From Prevotella sp. (GTDB lineage: Bacteria > Bacteroidota > Bacteroidia > Bacteroidales > Bacteroidaceae), in contig JAFYYV010000015.1 in the NCBI GenBank assembly GCA_017557405.1, positions 1 through 50,453 on the forward strand: a stretch of 50,453 nucleotides of DNA, in the 5' to 3' direction. Below are positions 32,283-40,543 of the stretch, piece after piece. The notes under the pieces were generated by a model. The model made no database searches. It saw nothing but the letters and a program-made list of their open reading frames with translations, and was not told where the DNA came from. Position 1 is the first letter of the stretch. Every line of letters starts with the position of its first letter. The position numbers and the translations under genes were made by a program.

Positions 32283-34085
32283 TTACTCTTTGTTAGCACG
32301 CTTTCTCTCCAAGTGGTCGAGGATTGTCTTGCGCATACGCATCGATTTGGGTGTCACCTCCACCAACTCGTCGGACTTGATGTATTCCAAGCACTCTTCG
32401 AGCGACATGATGATCTTGGGGATGATGCGAGCCTTGTCGTCAGAACCCGAAGCACGAACGTTAGTCAACTGCTTGGCTTTGGTCACATTGATGACCAAGT
32501 CGTTATCATGGACATGCTCGCCCACCACTTGTCCAGCATAAACCTCGTCGCCTGGGTCGATGAAGAACTTTCCACGATCCTGCAACTTGTCAATGCTATA
32601 AGCATAGGCGGTGCCTGTCTCCATAGCAATCATCGAACCGTTCACACGACGCTCAATCTCGCCTTTAAAAGGCTGGTATTCCTTGAAGCGGTGAGCCATG
32701 ATAGCTTCGCCCTGACTAGCAGTCAACACGTTGGTGCGCAAACCGATGATACCACGTGAGGGAATGTCGAACTCAATGTTCACACGGTCGGCCTGACTCT
32801 CCATCGAGGTCATCTCGCCCTTGCGACGTGTGACCATATCAATCATTTTTGAAGCAAATGTCTCTGGAACATTAATGGTGAGTTCTTCGATAGGCTCGCA
32901 ACGTTGGCCGTCAATCTGCTTGTAAATCACTTGCGGTTGACCCACTTGCAACTCATAACCTTCGCGACGCATAGTTTCGATGAGAACCGAGAGATGCAAC
33001 ACACCACGTCCGCTGACAATCCAACGGTCGGTACTGTCTTCGAACGGCTCTACGCGCAGAGCGAGGTTCTTCTCCAACTCCTTCGTCAAACGGTCGTTGA
33101 TGTGACGAGAAGTGCAGAACTTGCCTTCCTTGCCAAAGAATGGCGAGTCGTTGATGGTGAAAAGCATCGACATGGTAGGCTCATCGATGGCAATAGGTGG
33201 CAATGGCTCGGGATTCTCAATATCGCAGATAGTATCGCCAATCTCGAAACGCTCCAAACCAATGACTGCACAAATGTCGCCACAATCCACCGACTGCGTG
33301 CGTTGGTGACCCATTCCCTCAAAGGTGTGCAGTTCCTTGATGCGCGTCTTTTCCTGCGAACCGTCGCGATGGCAAATGGTGATTTGCTGACCATCAGTCA
33401 GTGTTCCACGATGCACACGACCCACAGCAATGCGCCCCGTGTAGCTACTGTAATCGAGTGAAGTGATGAGCATCTGCGGCGTTCCCTCGATTTGTTGGGG
33501 AGCGGGAATCACTTCAACTATCTTGTCGAGCAAATAAGTAATGTCATTGGTGGGATTTTGCCACTCCTCTCCCATCCATCCATTTTTGGCTGATCCGTAA
33601 ACAACAGGGAAATCGAGTTGGTTTTCTGTGGCGTTGAGCGAGAACATCAAGTCGAACACCATTTCATAAACCTCCTCGGGGCGGCAATTGGGTTTGTCAA
33701 CCTTGTTGACCACAACAATGGGCTTCAAACCAATCTGCAACGCTTTCTGCAACACGAATCGCGTCTGGGGCATCGGGCCTTCAAAAGCATCAACCAATAG
33801 CAAACAGCCATCGGCCATGTTCAGCACACGCTCCACTTCACCACCAAAATCGCTGTGTCCCGGGGTGTCAATAATGTTGATTTTAGTTCCTTTCCAATTG
33901 ATGGAAACGTTTTTGGAAAGAATAGTTATACCACGTTCGCGCTCCAAGTCGTTGGCGTCGAGCACTTGGCTGGAGAGGTTCTGCCCTTCGCGGAAAAGAT
34001 GTCCAGCCAGCATCATTTTATCTACAAGCGTCGTCTTGCCGTGGTCAACGTGCGCTATGATGGCGATGTTCCTAATGTCTTGCAT
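32283..34085 (-). CDS. typA: Ribosome-associated GTPase TypA/BipA
   Basis: A 600-residue translational GTPase. G1 is IAHVDHGKTTLVDKM, the switch I region is RERGITI, G3 is DTPGHSDFGGEV and G4 is NKVDKP, followed by the EF-G-like domains II, III and V and the BipA-specific C-terminal domain (ending near MRMRKTILDHLERKRANKE). BipA binds the 70S ribosome and assists 50S assembly at low temperature and under stress. The family length is about 600, so it is complete. Single gene with its own promoter at 34111. Confidence 0.97.
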   Translation of the reverse strand: MQDIRNIAIIAHVDHGKTTLVDKMMLAGHLFREGQNLSSQVLDANDLERERGITILSKNVSINWKGTKINIIDTPGHSDFGGEVERVLNMADGCLLLVDAFEGPMPQTRFVLQKALQIGLKPIVVVNKVDKPNCRPEEVYEMVFDLMFSLNATENQLDFPVVYGSAKNGWMGEEWQNPTNDITYLLDKIVEVIPAPQQIEGTPQMLITSLDYSSYTGRIAVGRVHRGTLTDGQQITICHRDGSQEKTRIKELHTFEGMGHQRTQSVDCGDICAVIGLERFEIGDTICDIENPEPLPPIAIDEPTMSMLFTINDSPFFGKEGKFCTSRHINDRLTKELEKNLALRVEPFEDSTDRWIVSGRGVLHLSVLIETMRREGYELQVGQPQVIYKQIDGQRCEPIEELTINVPETFASKMIDMVTRRKGEMTSMESQADRVNIEFDIPSRGIIGLRTNVLTASQGEAIMAHRFKEYQPFKGEIERRVNGSMIAMETGTAYAYSIDKLQDRGKFFIDPGDEVYAGQVVGEHVHDNDLVINVTKAKQLTNVRASGSDDKARIIPKIIMSLEECLEYIKSDELVEVTPKSMRMRKTILDHLERKRANKE

Positions 34086-34110
34086 TTTTATTATCCTTTG
34101 AATTTGGGTG

Positions 34111-34118
34111 CAAAGGTA
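34111..34118 (-). promoter_or_regulatory. -7 element of typA
   Basis: Minus-strand TACCTTTG fits TAnnTTTG. The region where TTTG should lie is occupied by a GAATGAA tract (34125-34145), so a -33 element is lacking. Confidence 0.5.
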
Positions 34119-34124
34119 CGAAAA

Positions 34125-34145
34125 AGAATGAAGAATGAAGAATGA
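34125..34145. repeat. Heptanucleotide tract AGAATGA x3
   Basis: Three perfect copies of AGAATGA stand in tandem upstream of typA, exactly where the -33 region of its promoter would be. Confidence 0.85.
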
Positions 34146-34245
34146 TGTGTAAAGAATTGGTAGTCAAGCGACTAAAAATATGTTAAAAACGCATTTCCAC
34201 ACGAAGATTCTTCTCGGAACATTCTTCATTATACATTAAAAATCG

Positions 34246-34253
34246 TAACTTTG
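34246..34253 (+). promoter_or_regulatory. -7 element of rpsO
   Basis: TAACTTTG fits TAnnTTTG; no clear TTTG upstream. It implies a leader of about 100 bases before rpsO. Confidence 0.5.
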
Positions 34254-34259
34254 CAGCCG

Positions 34260-34363
34260 ATTTCGGAAAATCCGATGCATTCTGGTGATGTCTACCGTTG
34301 TGATTAAGGCGGCAAGTGCATCCGAAGGATGTAATTTCAAAACATTATTAATCAAAAAACATC
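34260..34363 (+). promoter_or_regulatory. rpsO leader with alternative pairings, possible S15 autoregulation
   Basis: The ~100-base leader holds TCGGA (34263-34267) with TCCGA (34271-34275), GATGCA (34274-34279) with TGCATC (34317-34322), and GCATCC (34318-34323) with GGATGT (34327-34332). Several of these compete with each other, as in regulatory leaders. S15 controls its own mRNA in several phyla through different structures; the link here is inference. Confidence 0.4.
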
Positions 34364-34636
34364 ATGTATTTAGACAAAGAGAAAAAAGCAGAGATTTTTG
34401 AGAAGTATGGTCGTACAGGCGCACAAGACACCGGTTCTGTTGAGAGCCAGGTCGCTTTGTTCACCTATCGCATTTCGCATCTGACCGAGCACCTCAAACA
34501 AAATCACAAGGACCACGTGACAGCTCGTTCGCTCACCATGTTGGTTGGTAAGCGTCGCAAATTGCTTGCCTACTTGAAGGATCGCGACATCGAGCGCTAT
34601 CGCGCACTCATCAAGTCACTGGGTCTGCGTCGATAA
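34364..34636 (+). CDS. rpsO: 30S ribosomal protein S15
   Basis: A 90-residue small-subunit protein binding the 16S rRNA central domain. The family motifs are clear: TGSVESQVALFTYRISHLTEHLK, then HKDHVTARSLTMLVGKRRKLLAYL and the C-terminal RYRALIKSLGLRR. Length is normal. Single gene between a ~100-base leader and a strong terminator. pnp, often next to rpsO elsewhere, is absent. Confidence 0.98.
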   Translation: MYLDKEKKAEIFEKYGRTGAQDTGSVESQVALFTYRISHLTEHLKQNHKDHVTARSLTMLVGKRRKLLAYLKDRDIERYRALIKSLGLRR

Positions 34637-34661
34637 TCGCTGCCAGTTTTTTGAAAACAAC

Positions 34662-34702
34662 AATCCCCACAACCTCTTCAGAGTGTTGTGGGGATTTTGT
34701 TT
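34662..34702 (+). terminator. Intrinsic terminator after rpsO
   Basis: Perfect 12-bp stem AATCCCCACAAC/GTTGTGGGGATT (34662-34673 with 34685-34696) is followed by TTGTTT. It also faces the convergent folK. Confidence 0.88.
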
Positions 34703-34720
34703 GCGTTGGTAATATGTACA

Positions 34721-35167
34721 TCACATATCAATCGTGGGGTTTATTTCGCGTAAAGGACGCATCACGAAATCACGTTCACACATCAATGGATGAGGAATCT
34801 TCAAGTCAGGTTCGTCAACGCTGATGTCATCATAAAGCAAGATGTCGATGTCGATGAGCCTGTCTTGATATTCCGTACCCTCGGCAGGAAGCCCATCGGC
34901 GTTTTTACGGGTCTTATGAGTTCGTCCCAATTGCCGTTCAATGTCTTGCGTGGCCGTCAACAACTCACGCGGCGTCAACGATGTCTCCACGCAGATGGCT
35001 GCATTCATGAACCGATGAGAAGATTCGAATCCCCAAGGTTCGGTTTCGTAGAGAGCAGATTGGCGCACAACAGCGCCAATCTGCTCTCCTATTTTCGCTA
35101 TCGCACGACGAATGTTGCGCCGACGATAACCAAGATTCGTCCCCAAACTGAGATAAACGATGTGCAT
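34721..35167 (-). CDS. folK: 2-amino-4-hydroxy-6-hydroxymethyldihydropteridine pyrophosphokinase
   Basis: A 148-residue cytoplasmic folate enzyme that transfers pyrophosphate from ATP to 6-hydroxymethyl-dihydropterin. Motifs: LSLGTNLGYRRRNI at the N-terminus, SALYETEPWGF for pterin binding, the ATP/Mg region RLIDIDILLYDD and IPHPLMCERDFVMRPL at the end. A small extra loop (RKNADGLPAEGTEYQ) precedes the RLIDIDIL strand. The ATG overlaps the queA stop by one base (TAATG), so it is coupled to queA at the 3' end of the ftsX-folK operon. Confidence 0.95.
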   Translation of the reverse strand: MHIVYLSLGTNLGYRRRNIRRAIAKIGEQIGAVVRQSALYETEPWGFESSHRFMNAAICVETSLTPRELLTATQDIERQLGRTHKTRKNADGLPAEGTEYQDRLIDIDILLYDDISVDEPDLKIPHPLMCERDFVMRPLREINPTIDM

Positions 35168-36333
35168 TAGTCGTTCACTATTAGCAAAGCATCACCATAA
35201 CAACCGAACTTGTAGCCATTCTTCACCGCCATTTCGTATGCCTCCATCACGAGTTCGTAACCACCAAAGGCTGCAGTTTCCATCAACAAGGTGGATAGTG
35301 GATGATAGAAATTGGCAATCATAGAGTCGGCCAATCCGAAGTCATAAGGCGGGAAGATAAACTTGTTGGTCCATCCCTCATACTCCTTCAGCAGTCCATC
35401 GGTGCCGACAGCGGTCTCTGTGGCCTTGATGACGCTTGTGCCGACAGCGCAGACTCGATGTCCAGCCTTCTTGGCTTCGTTGACAATCTGGCAAGCCTCT
35501 TTGCCGATGAACATCTGCTCTGAATCCATCTTGTGCTTTGTCAAATCCTCCACTTCAATGTCGTGGAAGTTGCCTAATCCGCAATGCAAGGTGATATAAG
35601 CGAAGTTCATTCCGCGGATCTCCATGCGTTTCATCAACTCGCGACTGAAATGAAGTCCTGTTGCAGGTGCGGTAACAGCTCCTTCGTTCTTGGCAAAGAT
35701 GCATTGGAAGTCGTCCATATCTTGCTCGTCAGCATGATGACTCTCGCGATTGTCGATGACGTAGCGAGGCAGCGGAGCCTCTCCCAAAGCAAAAAGCTCG
35801 CGTTTGAACTCATCGTGGGGGCAATCATAGAGGAAACGCAGGGTTCGTCCACGGCTGGTGGTGTTATCGATGACTTCAGCTACCATCGTGCCACTTTCAT
35901 CAAAGAACAGTTTGTTGCCAATCCTGATTTTACGTGCAGGCTCCACCAAAACATCCCAAAGGCGCATCTCCTCGTTCAGTTCGCGCAAAAGGAACACCTC
36001 TATTTTCGCATCGGTCTTCTCCTTCGTGCCATAAAGGCGTGCAGGAAACACCTTGGTGTCATTGAAGACGAACGTGTCACCTTCATCAAAATAGTCGAGC
36101 ACAGAACGGAAATCCAGGTATTCGCCCTCAATAGGGTTGCCTTCATCATCGCGCTTGAACATGTCAATAGTCTGCGACTTACGATGGAGCACCATCAGAC
36201 GGCATTCGTCACGACGCGTGAAGCGCACTGTTTCTTTTGTGCCGTCTTCGTTCTCGAACTCTCGATACAAACTGCTGGGATAAAGAGCAATTTGTTCTTC
36301 GGGTAGTTTGAATTTGAATTGTGATAACTTCAT
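35167..36333 (-). CDS. queA: tRNA S-adenosylmethionine ribosyltransferase-isomerase
   Basis: A 388-residue enzyme that adds the epoxycyclopentanediol ring from the ribosyl part of SAM to preQ1 in tRNA, giving epoxyqueuosine. Typical blocks are [14 protein letters not shown] near the N-terminus, [17 protein letters not shown] in the centre and [27 protein letters not shown] near the end. It is longer than many QueA proteins because of extra N-terminal residues around [18 protein letters not shown] and the [16 protein letters not shown] segment. It lies 6 bases after truB and overlaps folK by one base. Confidence 0.95.
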   Translation of the reverse strand: MKLSQFKFKLPEEQIALYPSSLYREFENEDGTKETVRFTRRDECRLMVLHRKSQTIDMFKRDDEGNPIEGEYLDFRSVLDYFDEGDTFVFNDTKVFPARLYGTKEKTDAKIEVFLLRELNEEMRLWDVLVEPARKIRIGNKLFFDESGTMVAEVIDNTTSRGRTLRFLYDCPHDEFKRELFALGEAPLPRYVIDNRESHHADEQDMDDFQCIFAKNEGAVTAPATGLHFSRELMKRMEIRGMNFAYITLHCGLGNFHDIEVEDLTKHKMDSEQMFIGKEACQIVNEAKKAGHRVCAVGTSVIKATETAVGTDGLLKEYEGWTNKFIFPPYDFGLADSMIANFYHPLSTLLMETAAFGGYELVMEAYEMAVKNGYKFGCYGDALLIVND

Positions 36334-36339
36334 ATTTTA

Positions 36340-37038
36340 TTATTCGATATTCTGTTTGTCTAGCCACTCTCTGAAATGGTCGAAATCCACACAGTCTTCC
36401 ACACGGATGTCCCCCACTCTAGTACGTCGTAGTGCTGTCAAGAACGCCCCGCTACCCAACGCCCTACCAATATCGCGGGCCAACGAGCGGATATATGTCC
36501 CTTTACCACACACGACACGAATGCTCATTTGCATCTTCTGGGCATCAAAGTCGGTCAGTTCGATCTCGTCGATACGCACCATCTTGGCTTTCAATTCCAC
36601 TTCTTCGCCCTTGCGCCTCAACTTATAAGCCCTGTCTCCACCCACCTTGACAGCGCTGTAGGTAGGTGGAACTTGCGGTACTTCCCCTATGAATTGTGCC
36701 AACACCTGTTCTACTCGTTCACGTGTGATATGACGCGTAGGATATGTCATGTTCACCGTGTGCTCCTTGTCATAGCTGGCCGTCGTAGCGCCTAGTTGCA
36801 AGGTGGCGGTATATTCCTTCGTATCATATTGCAACTGCTCAATCTGTTTCGTCGCACGTCCCGTACAAAGCACCAACACGCCAGTGGCCAAAGGGTCCAA
36901 CGTCCCTGCATGTCCTATTTTCACTCGCTTCACTCCGATTTTCTTGGAAATCAAGAAACGGACGTGGGCTAAAGCCCCGAAACTCGACATGCGATAAGGT
37001 TTGTCGATGGCAAAAATCACTCCTTCCTGAAAGTTCAT
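36340..37038 (-). CDS. truB: tRNA pseudouridine-55 synthase
   Basis: A 232-residue enzyme making pseudouridine 55 in the T loop of tRNAs. The catalytic Asp is in [16 protein letters not shown]; other family blocks are [30 protein letters not shown] and [15 protein letters not shown]. It lacks the C-terminal PUA-like extension seen in E. coli TruB, which is usual for short TruB proteins. The ATG overlaps the uppP stop (TGATG), indicating translational coupling in the ftsX-folK operon. Confidence 0.96.
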   Translation of the reverse strand: MNFQEGVIFAIDKPYRMSSFGALAHVRFLISKKIGVKRVKIGHAGTLDPLATGVLVLCTGRATKQIEQLQYDTKEYTATLQLGATTASYDKEHTVNMTYPTRHITRERVEQVLAQFIGEVPQVPPTYSAVKVGGDRAYKLRRKGEEVELKAKMVRIDEIELTDFDAQKMQMSIRVVCGKGTYIRSLARDIGRALGSGAFLTALRRTRVGDIRVEDCVDFDHFREWLDKQNIE

Positions 37039-37913
37039 CAGTCAACCATTACGAGTGAATGTCCTGTAAGCAACAACACGATGATGATGGTGCCAACAAG
37101 AATGCGATAATAGCCAAAAGCCTTGAATCCGTATTTTGTAAGGAATCCCACGAACCACTTCATGGCAAGCAAGGCCACAATGAAAGCAACGACACAACCA
37201 AGGACGAGCATGGCAATGTTGTGACTTGTAGCCCAAGCGGTCTCTTCCTTCATTAAATCCAGCAAGTCCAGAAGTGTCGCTCCTGCCATCGTGGGAACCG
37301 CCAAGAAAAACGAGAACTCAGCAGCACGTTTGCGTGTCAATCCTTGTGTCATACCACCCACTATTGTCGCCATAGAGCGCGATACACCAGGAATGACCGA
37401 GATACATTGATAGAGACCTATATTGAAGGCACGTTTCTCATTGACGCGGTTGGCATCAGAGCCTTTATTGAACAATTTGTCGCAAAAGAGCATGAACACA
37501 CCACCCACGACCAACATCACGGCCACCACTTCCACACTATTGAGCAACCAATCGAGCAATCCCGACTTCTTGGCAAGCAACCCAATGATTACCGCAGGCA
37601 GAACTCCCACGATGAGCAACCAATAGAAGTAATACCGATGTTTCAACCTCTGTAGGAAGTTGCTACCAGCAGGTGCAGGCGTATTGTCAAACTGAAAGAA
37701 GCGCTTCCAATAAAGACATACCACCGAGAGAATGGCACCAAACTGAATGATGAAAGTGAAAGCATGCAGAAAAGCCAAGTCGTCACCCGACATAGCCTCT
37801 GGAGTCAATCCCAGAAGATTCTGGGTAATAATCATATGCCCCGTAGACGAAACTGGCAGAAACTCTGTCAATCCCTCCACAATAGCTATAATAATCGTTT
37901 CAATCCAATTCAT
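37038..37913 (-). CDS. uppP: Undecaprenyl-diphosphatase
   Basis: A 291-residue inner-membrane phosphatase (BacA family) that recycles undecaprenyl pyrophosphate, the lipid carrier for peptidoglycan and surface sugars. The two catalytic regions are present: IVEGLTEFLPVSSTGHMIIT near the N-terminus and VIPGVSRSMATIVGG in the middle. About eight hydrophobic helices. It lies 29 bases after the DUF3098 gene and overlaps truB. Grouping with ftsX fits a cell envelope role. Confidence 0.97.
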   Translation of the reverse strand: MNWIETIIIAIVEGLTEFLPVSSTGHMIITQNLLGLTPEAMSGDDLAFLHAFTFIIQFGAILSVVCLYWKRFFQFDNTPAPAGSNFLQRLKHRYYFYWLLIVGVLPAVIIGLLAKKSGLLDWLLNSVEVVAVMLVVGGVFMLFCDKLFNKGSDANRVNEKRAFNIGLYQCISVIPGVSRSMATIVGGMTQGLTRKRAAEFSFFLAVPTMAGATLLDLLDLMKEETAWATSHNIAMLVLGCVVAFIVALLAMKWFVGFLTKYGFKAFGYYRILVGTIIIVLLLTGHSLVMVD

Positions 37914-37942
37914 TTCCTAATTCGCACTTTATAGGTTCTAGT

Positions 37943-38167
37943 TTAGTCCTTCGGCTTGCGAATAATGGCATAAATCATCGAAACAAACCCGATGAAACAC
38001 ACTATCGGAGCCACTTTGATATGGCGAGCGTCAAAAATGGAAGGATCGTAGGTTGTTTCGTTCGAACCTCCACCACTCATCAGCAAAAAGCCGATGATGA
38101 CGACAACCATACCAACAGCCAACAAGATGAAGTTCGTCTTGCCGAATGCGAAATTCTTTTTATCCAT
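37943..38167 (-). CDS. DUF3098 small membrane protein
   Basis: A 74-residue protein with two membrane helices separated by a short polar loop (GGGSNETTYDPSIFDARHIKVAP). The pattern NFAFGKTNFILLAVGMVVVIIGFLLM with the final PIVCFIGF helix is that of DUF3098, found almost only in Bacteroidota and usually between ftsX and uppP as here. Start 38167 (MDKKNFAFG) is preferred over an upstream ATG at 38194. Function unknown; the conserved place beside ftsX hints at the divisome or envelope. Confidence 0.9.
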   Translation of the reverse strand: MDKKNFAFGKTNFILLAVGMVVVIIGFLLMSGGGSNETTYDPSIFDARHIKVAPIVCFIGFVSMIYAIIRKPKD

Positions 38168-38197
38168 ATTTATATTTGTTTTTTTATTATTCAATGA

Positions 38198-39076
38198 TTA
38201 AATCTTGTATAGCTCTCCTGCGGTCATACGCAAGAACTTGTTCACCGAAATGTTCGAGCACAACACCGTGATGACCAATCCGAAAAGGAAGACAGCACCA
38301 GCCGTAATGCTCAACTCTTTCCACGTGATGACCGACTGTATCTCTGGTTCGTTCAGATAGACAGCGTAGAAGAAACATCCCAGCACCACGCAAGCCAACA
38401 CGGCGGCCACAACTCCTATGAGAATGGCTTTCTTGAGGAAGGGGCGGCGGATGAATCCCCATGAAGCTCCCACCAATTTCATCGTATGGATAGAGAACCG
38501 ACGGGCATAGATGCCCAAACGTACCGTATTGTTAATGAGCGAGAACGAAACAAACGTAAGCAGAGCCGCCAACACCAGCAACACCAAGCTGATTTTTGCC
38601 AGATTGTGGTTCACGGCCTCTATCAAGTCCTTCTGATAACTAATCTCTGTCACTTTTGGAAAGGCCTTCAACTCTTTGGCAATCCATTTCAACGAGTCGT
38701 TGTTGGCATAGTCGGCCTTCATCGTCAATTCGATGGAAGGTGTGAACGGATTTCCACCCACGAACTCCGATGGATCGGAGCCCAATTCCTTCACGGCCGC
38801 TTGCAAAGCCTGCTCCTTGCTGACATACTCCAAGCCATTCGCATAGGGACGAGCCTCCAGGTTTTTGCACACCTGACGAGCCTCGGGATCAGTCATGTCT
38901 TGCTCGAGCATCATCGTCACCACCAAATGCTCCTTCACGTGCGAAGAGAGATTGCGGCCCAACAACACCGAAAACACAACCAAGCCCAACAACACCAACA
39001 CCATTGCCGTACTGATACATAAAGTAACAGCCTGCAATCCATGTCGATTGCGGGGCTTATTTCGTTTTTTTCTCAT
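38198..39076 (-). CDS. ftsX: FtsX-like cell division ABC transporter permease subunit
   Basis: A 292-residue membrane protein. It has a basic cytoplasmic start (MRKKRNKPRNRHGLQAV), one helix, an extracytoplasmic domain (about 60-170) and three more helices with the KLVGASWGFIRRPFLKKA loop typical of FtsX. With FtsE it controls septal peptidoglycan hydrolases in other bacteria; ftsE is not in this window. It is the first gene of the run with DUF3098, uppP, truB, queA and folK, from the promoter at 39110-39141. Start 39076 avoids a non-hydrophobic leader encoded from 39112. Confidence 0.93.
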   Translation of the reverse strand: MRKKRNKPRNRHGLQAVTLCISTAMVLVLLGLVVFSVLLGRNLSSHVKEHLVVTMMLEQDMTDPEARQVCKNLEARPYANGLEYVSKEQALQAAVKELGSDPSEFVGGNPFTPSIELTMKADYANNDSLKWIAKELKAFPKVTEISYQKDLIEAVNHNLAKISLVLLVLAALLTFVSFSLINNTVRLGIYARRFSIHTMKLVGASWGFIRRPFLKKAILIGVVAAVLACVVLGCFFYAVYLNEPEIQSVITWKELSITAGAVFLFGLVITVLCSNISVNKFLRMTAGELYKI

Positions 39077-39109
39077 TTCGTGACAAGATATAATATACCA
39101 ATTTCCTTG

Positions 39110-39141
39110 CAAAGGTACAACATTATCAATCCACCGCCAAA
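39110..39141 (-). promoter_or_regulatory. Promoter of the ftsX-folK operon
   Basis: Minus-strand TTTG (39138-39141), 20-base gap, TACCTTTG (39110-39117); ATG at 39076. Confidence 0.72.
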
Positions 39142-39202
39142 TTATTTAAGAAATATTTTGCAATATACTCGCCGCATGCACTCAAATTTCCAGATTATTT
39201 TC

Positions 39203-39210
39203 TATCTTTG
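39203..39210 (+). promoter_or_regulatory. -7 element of the radical SAM gene
   Basis: TATCTTTG fits TAnnTTTG and lies only 8 bases before the ATG at 39219, so transcription would start within a few bases of the start codon. Confidence 0.55.
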
Positions 39211-39218
39211 CAGCCGAA

Positions 39219-39983
39219 ATGAGCACGATTATCTACCCTTCGCCCATCTTCGGCCCTGTTCACAGCCGCCGACTTGGCTTGTCGTTGGGCATCAATTTGA
39301 TGCCTGCCGATGGAAAACTATGTACTTTCGATTGCATTTATTGCGAATGCGGTTTTAATGGCCAGCATCGCCCCACTCTCCCCCGTCCTACGCGTGAAGA
39401 GGTTGCGAATGCCTTGAAAGAAAAACTGATGGCTATGAAAGCAGAAGGCCGCATGCCCGACGTGTTGACTTTTGCTGGCAACGGTGAGCCTACCGCCCAC
39501 CCGAAGTTCGCAGAAATCATCGACGACACCATCCTGTTGCGCAACCAGTTCTGCCCTGAGGCCAAAGTCAGCGTACTCAGCAACGCCACAATGCTTCACC
39601 GCACCGATGTTTTCGAGGCCTTGATGCGCATTGACAACAACATTCAGAAACTCGATACCGTTGATCTGTCGTTCATCAACAAGGTGGATGTCCCTCAAAA
39701 GCATTACGATGTGGAGAAAATAGTGGAGCAACTGGAACAATTTCATGGAAACGTCATCATTCAAACCATGTTCCTGAAAGGTGAGGACATCGACAACACC
39801 ACCGATTTCTACGTCACCCCTTGGTTGGGAGCGTTGCAGTGCATAAAGCCACGTCAAGTGATGATTTACACCATCGATCGCGAGACGCCTACACAAGGAC
39901 TTCAAAAGGCAACACACGAAGAACTCGACCACATTCACGATATGGTCGTCAAAGCAGGTTTCGATTGCACGGTCTCCTATTGA
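39219..39983 (+). CDS. Radical SAM protein
   Basis: A 254-residue enzyme with the iron-sulfur cysteine motif CxxxCxxC in LCTFDCIYCECGFNG. The beta-2 strand follows with VLTFAGNGEPTAHP, the GNGEPT block that binds SAM. The opening segment FGPVHSRRLGLSLGINLMP is shared with the COG0731-like family of radical SAM proteins. The reaction is not known to me. It is a single gene and possibly leaderless; the next gene rightward is across a repeat-rich gap. Confidence 0.85.
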   Translation: MSTIIYPSPIFGPVHSRRLGLSLGINLMPADGKLCTFDCIYCECGFNGQHRPTLPRPTREEVANALKEKLMAMKAEGRMPDVLTFAGNGEPTAHPKFAEIIDDTILLRNQFCPEAKVSVLSNATMLHRTDVFEALMRIDNNIQKLDTVDLSFINKVDVPQKHYDVEKIVEQLEQFHGNVIIQTMFLKGEDIDNTTDFYVTPWLGALQCIKPRQVMIYTIDRETPTQGLQKATHEELDHIHDMVVKAGFDCTVSY

Positions 39984-40055
39984 ACAATTTAATTGTTCTG
40001 CATTTTATCTACAAAATACACAAAGTGATGAAAAGTCATTGAAAGGAAGAAAGCG

Positions 40056-40219
40056 AACAGTTCGAACAGATAACAGTTAGTTTCCTGACACCCCTACTTC
40101 TCCATCTATACTCTAATTCCAACTTTATTTATATATATAAATAAAAAATCTTTATACTTAAATACAGGCCTCAATAGTACCCTCAAAAATCGAACTGTTA
40201 TCTGTTCGATTTGTTCGGT
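40056..40219. repeat. Concentric inverted repeat: 25-bp arms around a central A/T-only palindrome
   Basis: Arms 40056-40080 and 40195-40219 are reverse complements with two mismatches (16 innermost bases perfect), built on CGAACAG/TAACAGTT words. A perfect 22-base palindrome of A and T only (40126-40147) is centred at 40136.5, within one base of the midpoint of the arms (40137.5). Spacers are 45 and 47 bases. Confidence 0.85.
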
Positions 40220-40249
40220 TGTAAATACGACACCTATTCTCGCGGCCTG

Positions 40250-40359
40250 CCAAAGACCACAAATGGCATTCTCATTTGTGGCTTTTGACCGCCTCAAAGC
40301 TATGCAATGACGTGGTCAAAGACCATCAATGACACGCTCAAAAGCCATCAATGACAAAA
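40250..40359. repeat. 22-bp periodic array, five units (locus 5)
   Basis: Units start at 40250, 40272, 40294, 40316 and 40338, exactly 22 bases apart. The first two are in opposite orientation and can pair (CAAAGACCACAAATG with CATTTGTGGCTTTTG). Other cores include TCAAAGCTATGCAATGA, TCAAAGACCATCAATGA and TCAAAAGCCATCAATGA. Confidence 0.88.
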
Positions 40360-40407
40360 CGAGGAAATATTCGAGGATATAATACAGGTCAACTGCCATA
40401 TCGTTAT

Positions 40408-40439
40408 AAAAAAATCCAAACCACTAACAGCGGTTTGGA
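40408..40439 (-). terminator. Intrinsic terminator after tRNA-Pro
   Basis: Leftward perfect stem TCCAAACC/GGTTTGGA (40415-40422 with 40432-40439) is followed by a run of seven T. Confidence 0.88.
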
Positions 40440-40449
40440 CTCTTTTTTG

Positions 40450-40522
40450 TCGGGATTACTGGACTCGAACCAGCGACCTCGCGCCCCCCAGACGTGTGCG
40501 CTACCAACTGCGCTAAATCCCG
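40450..40522 (-). tRNA. tRNA-Pro (anticodon GGG)
   Basis: The minus strand folds into a 73-base cloverleaf. Acceptor CGGGATT pairs with AATCCCG; C1-G72 and A73 are the identity elements of bacterial tRNA-Pro. D arm is GCGC/GCGC, the anticodon loop CTGGGGG gives GGG, and the T arm is GCTGG-TTCGAGT-CCAGT. No CCA is encoded. The anticodon stem CACGT/GCGCG has an A28-C42 mismatch. Promoter and terminator flank it, so it is transcribed alone. Confidence 0.93.
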
Positions 40523-40543
40523 ATCCTTTTTGTTTTGCGGTTG

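Larger units (their letters stand above)
39984..40407. other. Intergenic region between the radical SAM gene and tRNA-Pro
   Basis: No gene is seen. It holds the second concentric inverted repeat (40056-40219) and, 30 bases further, a 22-bp array (40250-40359). There is no clear intrinsic terminator for the radical SAM gene apart from the inverted repeat. Confidence 0.7.

Noticed and set aside
113-40359. CRISPR arrays at the five 22-bp repeat sites
   Set aside because: Units vary in the centre while spacers are only 5 bases; there are no identical repeats with unique 30-base spacers and no cas genes.
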